Assembly (NCBI RefSeq): GCF_003243465.1
Contig: NZ_QFQZ01000081.1
Span: 1-19,549, forward strand
DNA: 19,549 bases
Direction of reading: 5' to 3'
Source of the DNA: Caulobacter segnis
GTDB taxonomy: Bacteria > Pseudomonadota > Alphaproteobacteria > Caulobacterales > Caulobacteraceae
In this document: positions 15,556 through 19,549 of the stretch, one piece after another
Layout of the letters: each line of letters opens with the position of its first letter
How positions within the stretch are numbered: the stretch's first letter is position 1
Made by a program: the position numbers and the translations under genes
Notes under the pieces: model-generated
The model's database searches: none
The model's input: the letters and a program-made list of their open reading frames with translations, nothing else
Told to the model about the DNA's origin: nothing

Positions 15556-16665
15556 GTGACCGGCGTAACTCCCGCTACCCTCGACGACGCCCGCGCGGCG
15601 CTTGACCGCATTTCCGACCCCGTCAGCGGGCGAGGGCTGGTGGCGGCGGAACTGGTGCAGGGGCTGGTGGTCCGGAACGGTCGCGCCGGCTTCATGCTGG
15701 AGGTCCCCGCCAGCCAGGCCGCGACCTACGCTCCCGTGCGGGAAGCCGCCGAGAAGGCGTTGGCCGCCCTGCCGGGCGTCGATGTCGCCCAGGTCGTGCT
15801 GACGGCCCAGGCCGCCGAGGGCGCGACCCGGGTGCGCAAGGGCGCCAAGGTCTCCGAGGACCCGCAGGCCCGCATGGTCCCGCCGCCGGAAGCCGAGAAG
15901 CCCGCCCACGTCCGCCACGTGATCGCCGTCGCCTCGGGCAAGGGCGGGGTGGGCAAGTCCACCGTCTCGACCAACCTCGCCGTCGCCTTCGCCCAGATGG
16001 GGCTGCGCGTCGGGCTGCTGGACGCCGACGTCTACGGCCCCTCGGCGCCGAAGATGATGGGCGTCGACGGCGACCCGCTGTTCGAGAACGAGAAGCTGCA
16101 GCCGCTCGAGGCGCATGGCGTCAAGCTGATGTCGATCGGCTTCATTGTCGACGAGGGCAAGGCGATGATCTGGCGCGGGCCGATGGCCTCGTCGGCCGTC
16201 CGCCAGATGATCCACGACGTCGCCTGGGGCTCGGAAGGCCAGCCGCTGGATGTGCTGGTGGTCGACCTGCCGCCGGGCACCGGCGACATCCAGCTGACCC
16301 TTGTCCAGAAGCTGCGCATCGACGGCGTCGTGCTGGTGACCACGCCGCAGGAGATCGCCCTGATCGACGCCCGCCGCGCGGCGGTGATGTTCGAGAAGAC
16401 CGCGACGCCGATCCTGGGCCTGATCGAGAACATGGCCTTCTTCGCCGACCCCTCGACCGGCGCGCCGATCCCGATCTTCGGCGAGGGCGGCGGCGTGGCC
16501 GAGGCCGCCCGCCTGCAGGTTCCGCTGCTGGGCCGCGTGCCGATCGAGATGGGCGTGCGGATCGGCGGCGACGAGGGCGTTCCGGCCGTGATCGGAGAGC
16601 CCAAGGGCCAGGCGGCCCAGGTCTTCGTTTCGGCAGCCGAGACGCTTTGGAAGGCCGTCGGCTAA
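15556..16665 (+). CDS. mrp: Mrp/ApbC-type P-loop ATPase lacking all cysteines
   Basis: Mrp/ApbC/NBP35 proteins are P-loop ATPases that carry or insert Fe-S clusters. The 369-residue protein has a short N-terminal MIP18-like region (about 1-85), a low-complexity linker, and the deviant Walker A SGKGGVGKST at 127-136. It also has LLDADVYGPSAPKMMG, VVDLPPGTGDIQLTL and TTPQEIALIDARRA, all diagnostic. The site where canonical members carry Cys-x-x-Cys just after E-N-M reads ENMAFFADPSTGAPIPIFG, with Asp298 and Thr301 in place of the cysteines. The whole protein contains no cysteine. The start is GTG 15556, with GAGG about 9 bases upstream. A bidirectional terminator follows. Orthology to Mrp is secure; cluster binding is doubtful. 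Confidence 0.93.
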   Translation: MTGVTPATLDDARAALDRISDPVSGRGLVAAELVQGLVVRNGRAGFMLEVPASQAATYAPVREAAEKALAALPGVDVAQVVLTAQAAEGATRVRKGAKVSEDPQARMVPPPEAEKPAHVRHVIAVASGKGGVGKSTVSTNLAVAFAQMGLRVGLLDADVYGPSAPKMMGVDGDPLFENEKLQPLEAHGVKLMSIGFIVDEGKAMIWRGPMASSAVRQMIHDVAWGSEGQPLDVLVVDLPPGTGDIQLTLVQKLRIDGVVLVTTPQEIALIDARRAAVMFEKTATPILGLIENMAFFADPSTGAPIPIFGEGGGVAEAARLQVPLLGRVPIEMGVRIGGDEGVPAVIGEPKGQAAQVFVSAAETLWKAVG

Positions 16666-16675
16666 TCCCACGAAA

Positions 16676-16709
16676 AGGCCCGCCAGGATCGCTCCTGGCG
16701 GGCTTTCTC
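16676..16709. terminator. Bidirectional intrinsic terminator between mrp and the FadL-type gene
   Basis: GCCCGCCAGGA (16678-16688), loop TCGC and TCCTGGCGGGC (16693-16703) form an 11-bp perfect stem. On the plus strand it is followed by TTTCTCTT, and on the minus strand by CTTTTCG. It lies 11 bases past the mrp stop and 18 bases past the end of the convergent outer-membrane gene, so it can end both transcripts. Confidence 0.9.
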
Positions 16710-16727
16710 TTGGGCCGTGCTCAGCGC

Positions 16728-18026
16728 CTAGAAGCTGAAGCGCGCGCCGGCCGACATGACCACGGCCGAGCCGGTCACTTCACCGTTCAGGCGAGCGGTC
16801 GAGCTGGTCGCCGTCACGTCGGTGCGATTGATCGTGCTGTCATCGAAGCTGATGTAGCTGACCGCCGCGTCCAGCTTCAGGCTGTCGGTCGCGGCCCAGG
16901 TGGCGCCGGCGGCGTACATCATGCGGTCACCGTCCGGCACGCGGGCGGTGCGGCCGACGTCCGGCGTCGGGGTCGGGTCGTATTGCACGCCGGCCCGCAG
17001 GGTCAGGCGCGGCGAGGCCTGGAAGTCCACGCCGGCGGCGTAGGTGGTGGTGTCCTTGTAGTTCTGGACGCTGGTCGAGGCACCGCCCGGGAAGCTGACG
17101 CGGATGGCGTCGAACTCGCCCCAACCGACGCGGCTGACCGAGGCGTTCAGGGTCCACTGGTCGTTGACCGCCCAGCGGGCGCCCACATTGGCGATCCAGG
17201 GCAGGGTGATCTTGGCTTGGCCGTCGACCGAGAAGTTGCTTGCGGCCGGGATCGGGGCCAGCAGGCCCGAGACGGCGACCGTGCCGTCCAGCTTCTGGTC
17301 GATCTTCGAGCGATAGCTGGCGCCGATCGTCAGGCTCTTTGACGGGTGCAGTTGGGCGCCGACCGTGTAACCGTAGGCCCAGCCGTCGCCCTTCAGCGAC
17401 TGGCGGCCGTCGGGCTGCAGCGGCGAGATGTTCGGCAGGGCGTTGGTCAGGGTCGCGTCGGCGTAGAGGGCCGTGAAGCCGACGCCCAGGTCCAGCATGT
17501 CGCTGACGCGGTAGGCCACCACGCCGTCGACATTGATCGTCCGCAGGTGCGACTTCAGGGCGTCATAGCGGGTGAAGCTGTCGGGATTGTACTCGGTGGT
17601 GAAGTTGTAGGGGGCCGAGACCGCCACGCCCAGCGACAGCTTGTCGTTGACCTTGAAGGCGCCGCCCAGGTTCGGGACCACGCCGTCGTTGATCGGGTCG
17701 AAGGCCGTGCCGGCGCCGCCGATCGGGGTGGTCAGGCCGGCCGGCGGGACCGGACGGGTGATGGTCGAGCCGTTGTTGACGACCTTGGAGTTCACCTGGA
17801 TGGCGTTGACGCCGAGGGCCATTTCGCTGCGGTCGATGCCGGCGATCGAGGCCGGGTTCCACCACAGGCTGCCGACGCCCTTGTCGGCCACTTCGCCGGA
17901 ATAGGCGCGGCCCGTGCCGCGCACCGACTGTTCTTGCAGATAGAAGGCCGAGGCCGAGGCCTGCGAGGCGGCGAGGAGCGTGGCCACGGCGACGCCGGCG
18001 GCGAGATGGGTACGCTTGAGGGACAT
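16728..18026 (-). CDS. FadL/OmpP1-family outer-membrane channel
   Basis: FadL-type beta barrels pass hydrophobic compounds such as long-chain fatty acids or aromatics across the outer membrane. The 432-residue protein has a signal peptide (MSLKRTHLAAGVAVATLLAA, cleavage near residue 27). The mature N-terminus, FYLQEQSVRGTGRAYSGEVA, corresponds to the FadL hatch region (x-F-x-L-x-E-x-S-x-x-G-x-G-R-A-Y-S-G). Next come an N-P-A-S motif (WWNPASIAGI), repeated alternating beta strands, and a C-terminal phenylalanine (SAGARFSF), the signal for Bam-mediated assembly. The substrate is unknown. The neighbouring SDR gene resembles a hydroxyacyl-CoA dehydrogenase, which fits lipid use but is only context. 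The gene has a long upstream region. Confidence 0.93.
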   Translation of the reverse strand: MSLKRTHLAAGVAVATLLAASQASASAFYLQEQSVRGTGRAYSGEVADKGVGSLWWNPASIAGIDRSEMALGVNAIQVNSKVVNNGSTITRPVPPAGLTTPIGGAGTAFDPINDGVVPNLGGAFKVNDKLSLGVAVSAPYNFTTEYNPDSFTRYDALKSHLRTINVDGVVAYRVSDMLDLGVGFTALYADATLTNALPNISPLQPDGRQSLKGDGWAYGYTVGAQLHPSKSLTIGASYRSKIDQKLDGTVAVSGLLAPIPAASNFSVDGQAKITLPWIANVGARWAVNDQWTLNASVSRVGWGEFDAIRVSFPGGASTSVQNYKDTTTYAAGVDFQASPRLTLRAGVQYDPTPTPDVGRTARVPDGDRMMYAAGATWAATDSLKLDAAVSYISFDDSTINRTDVTATSSTARLNGEVTGSAVVMSAGARFSF

Positions 18027-18155
18027 GAGACTGACGACCTTGTAAAAAATTTGGCTCGCCGATCACCCGGACGGCGCCTTTGAGCGCCGCTTTAACGCAC
18101 CTATCGGGAGAATGTTGCCCTAAATTGATCTAGGTGTGAATTTTGTCGGTTTTGT
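18027..18155 (-). promoter_or_regulatory. Upstream region of the FadL-type gene
   Basis: About 130 bases separate the start codon from the upstream terminator. An AAGG ribosome-binding site lies about 11 bases before the ATG, and a GGCGC/GCGCC hairpin at about 18073-18088 could form in the mRNA leader. I cannot assign -35 and -10 boxes with confidence. Confidence 0.35.
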
Positions 18156-18183
18156 AAAAGAACTGGGGCCGCTAGGGCCCCAG
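18156..18183 (-). terminator. Intrinsic terminator of the SDR gene
   Basis: CTGGGGCC (18163-18170) and GGCCCCAG (18176-18183) form a perfect 8-bp stem with a 5-base loop. On the minus strand it is followed by TTCTTTT. It lies about 67 bases past the SDR stop codon and separates that gene from the FadL-type gene, which must then have its own promoter. Confidence 0.85.
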
Positions 18184-18249
18184 ATCAATCATCGTTCTGT
18201 CAAAACTTCGCCTTTAGCCTGACATTTGGCGGCGAATGCTTGAGCCCTG

Positions 18250-19155
18250 TTAACCGCCCGCCATCTTGCGGAAGAACTTCTGGCCCTGCTCGCCGCCATT
18301 GAAGTAGGCCTTCTGTCCGGCCTCGGCCGTGATCTGGTCCCAGCTGTCGCGGACTTCCTCGGCCGATAGACCGCCTTCGCCCAGATAGACGCCCTCGGTC
18401 TCGTAGATGCGCGACAGGGCGAACGCGCCGGCGCCGGCGGTCAGGATCGCCCCGGTCGGGGCCTCTTCCGAGCAGAGATAGACGACGCCGGGCGTGACGT
18501 ATTCCGGGGCCAGCTTGGCCAGCACTTCCGGCGGCATCAGGCCCTCGGTCATGCGGGTGGCCGCGACCGGGCTGATGGCGTTGATCTTCACGTCGTTCTT
18601 GGCGCCCTCGAGCTTGAGGGTGTTCATCAGGCCCAGAACCGCCATCTTGGCCGCGCCGTAGTTGCTCTGGCCGAAGTTGCCGTACATGCCCGAGGACGAG
18701 GTGGTCACGACGATGCGGCCGTAGTTCTGGGCCTTCATGATGTCCCAGACCGCCTTGATCGGCTTGAAGGTGCCGAACACGTGGACCTGCATGACCAGCT
18801 CGAAGTCGGCCAGCTCCATCTTGGTCAGGGTCTTGTCGCGCAGGATGCCGGCGTTGGCGATCAGGATGTCGATGCGGCCCCACTTGTCCATGGCCGTCTT
18901 GACCATGTCGGCGACGCCGGCGTCGTCGGTCACCGAGGCGCCGTGGGCGATGGCCTCGCCGCCGAAAGCCTTGATCTCGGCGACGACCTTCTGGGCCGCT
19001 TCGGACGAGCCGCCCGAGCCATCGACGCTGCCGCCCAGGTCGTTGACGACCACCTTGGCGCCGCGACGCGCCAGCTCCAGGGCGTGCTGTCGGCCAAGGC
19101 CGCCGCCGGCGCCCGTCACGATCGCCACCTTGCCGTCGAAGCGGATGTCCGCCAT
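18250..19155 (-). CDS. SDR-family dehydrogenase, (3R)-hydroxyacyl-CoA dehydrogenase-like
   Basis: A 301-residue NAD(P)-dependent short-chain dehydrogenase/reductase. The cofactor motif T14-G-A-G-G-G-L-G sits in VAIVTGAGGGLGRQHALELA, followed by AKVVVNDLGG, whose Asp at the end of strand 2 favours NAD(H). N-A-G is at 101-103, the catalytic serine is in VVTTSSSGMYGNFG, and Y166-G-A-A-K170 completes the active site. The G-A-G-G-G-L-G-R-x-x-A-L pattern and the V-V-N-D-L-G-G segment resemble the (3R)-hydroxyacyl-CoA dehydrogenase domain of peroxisomal multifunctional enzyme type 2. A role in acyl-CoA beta-oxidation or a related pathway is therefore likely, but not proven. The start at 19155 has GGGAG 8 bases upstream. 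The C-terminal extension (about 230-301) is longer than in minimal SDRs. Confidence 0.9.
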   Translation of the reverse strand: MADIRFDGKVAIVTGAGGGLGRQHALELARRGAKVVVNDLGGSVDGSGGSSEAAQKVVAEIKAFGGEAIAHGASVTDDAGVADMVKTAMDKWGRIDILIANAGILRDKTLTKMELADFELVMQVHVFGTFKPIKAVWDIMKAQNYGRIVVTTSSSGMYGNFGQSNYGAAKMAVLGLMNTLKLEGAKNDVKINAISPVAATRMTEGLMPPEVLAKLAPEYVTPGVVYLCSEEAPTGAILTAGAGAFALSRIYETEGVYLGEGGLSAEEVRDSWDQITAEAGQKAYFNGGEQGQKFFRKMAGG

Positions 19156-19265
19156 GCCGAAGTCTCCCTCAAACGCGTGTTTGGTTTTGCCGTGTTGTGC
19201 GGCGCGGGAGAGGGGAGGTCAAGGGGAGGGGCTGTGGCATGATCCTCGCCGCTGCGACTGGTGCT

Positions 19266-19303
19266 CCCTTCCCCTCGATGGGGAAGGGCCGGGGATGGGG
19301 TGA
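19266..19303 (+). repeat. G/C-tract hairpin repeat, element A
   Basis: CCCTTCCCC, loop TCGAT and GGGGAAGGG (19266-19288) form a 9-bp stem, followed by CCGGGGATGGGGTGA. The unit matches element B in inverted orientation with small differences. Such units resemble dispersed intergenic repeats seen in GC-rich Caulobacter-like genomes; that attribution is from memory. Confidence 0.7.
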
Positions 19304-19342
19304 CCGCTGAGGTGGCGGCCGCGCGCTGCATCGACCGCTGAA

Positions 19343-19380
19343 TTCACCCCACCCCTACCCCTCCCCATCAAGGGGAGGGG
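19343..19380 (-). repeat. G/C-tract hairpin repeat, element B (inverted relative to A)
   Basis: CCCCTCCCC (19358-19366), loop ATCAA and GGGGAGGGG (19372-19380) form a 9-bp stem. On the minus strand it is followed by TAGGGGTGGGGTGAA, matching the tail of element A. The two elements face each other across about 40 bases, so together they could form a larger cruciform. Confidence 0.7.
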
Positions 19381-19549
19381 ACGTGGTTCATTGGCTTCAC
19401 GCGGCGGGCCGCTGAAGGGATGGGAGGGACGCGGAGCGCCGGACATCCGTCCGGAGGTGTTGAGTGTGTGTACCGTTTCGACGAAGCCAGACGCTCCGCG
19501 TGATCGTTATCCGGTGAGCCCTCGACGCGCGGGGTTTTAACCCGCTTCC

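Larger units (their letters stand above)
19156..19549. other. Intergenic region without a recognisable gene
   Basis: The open frames here are short, low-complexity and lack family resemblance. The region holds the SDR gene's upstream sequence, the paired G/C-tract repeats at 19266-19380, and further inverted repeats. These are CCGGAC/GTCCGG (19439-19444, 19449-19454), ACGCGGAGCG/CGCTCCGCGT (19429-19438, 19492-19501), and a GCGGG/CCCGC hairpin near the right edge. What lies beyond the edge is unknown. Confidence 0.6.

Overview
The window is GC-rich, densely coded alphaproteobacterial chromosome, most likely Caulobacter or a close relative. The strongest taxonomic evidence is a split, circularly permuted tmRNA gene whose reading frame encodes ANDNFAEEFAVAA. 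With the alanine carried by the tmRNA, this gives the tag known from Caulobacter. An SspB-alpha-type adaptor, an ilvBN attenuator and the gene repertoire agree. No phage, transposase or CRISPR array is visible; this is core chromosome with a few accessory genes.

Layout. (1) Left edge: the 5' end of fumC (minus) diverges from a translationally coupled DUF1697 / RusA-like pair (plus). (2) 1261-5213, minus: an apparent four-gene operon in the order sspB, hotdog thioesterase, C13 (legumain-like) peptidase, serine hydrolase with a C-terminal membrane domain. (3) 5214-5794: a non-coding stretch with a perfect 12-bp inverted repeat, two copies of a ~54-bp repeat, and the two-piece ssrA gene, on the same strand as sspB. 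(4) 5797-7335: an Atu4866-like gene and a small membrane ORF diverge from an AraC-family regulator across a perfect 16-bp inverted repeat. (5) 7280-10772, minus: ilvB and ilvN, followed by an exported protein of unknown function. The operon is preceded by a 15-codon leader peptide containing Met-Ile-Val-Leu-Met and a strong intrinsic terminator. (6) 10890-13075: a Tat-exported beta-lactamase-fold protein with altered motifs (plus), a CinA/PncC-domain protein (minus) and an unknown cysteine-containing protein (plus). (7) 13056-16665: miaA (minus) and serB (plus) overlap head to head; serB is followed by a coupled HAD phosphatase and a cysteine-free Mrp-type P-loop ATPase. (8) 16676-19155, minus: a FadL-type outer-membrane channel and an SDR dehydrogenase, each with an intrinsic terminator. 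(9) 19156-19549: non-coding, with paired inverted G/C-tract repeats.

How the parts fit. ssrA makes the tag that rescues stalled ribosomes, and SspB delivers tagged proteins to ClpXP; the two genes lie about 290 bp apart on one strand. The ilv region makes branched-chain amino-acid precursors under attenuation control. FadL and the SDR suggest uptake and oxidation of hydrophobic substrates. I see no single multi-gene system that is clearly undescribed. The best leads are the AraC / Atu4866-like / micro-ORF module with its perfect operator-like repeat, the sspB operon that joins a cytosolic adaptor to exported hydrolases, and the Mrp protein with no cysteine.
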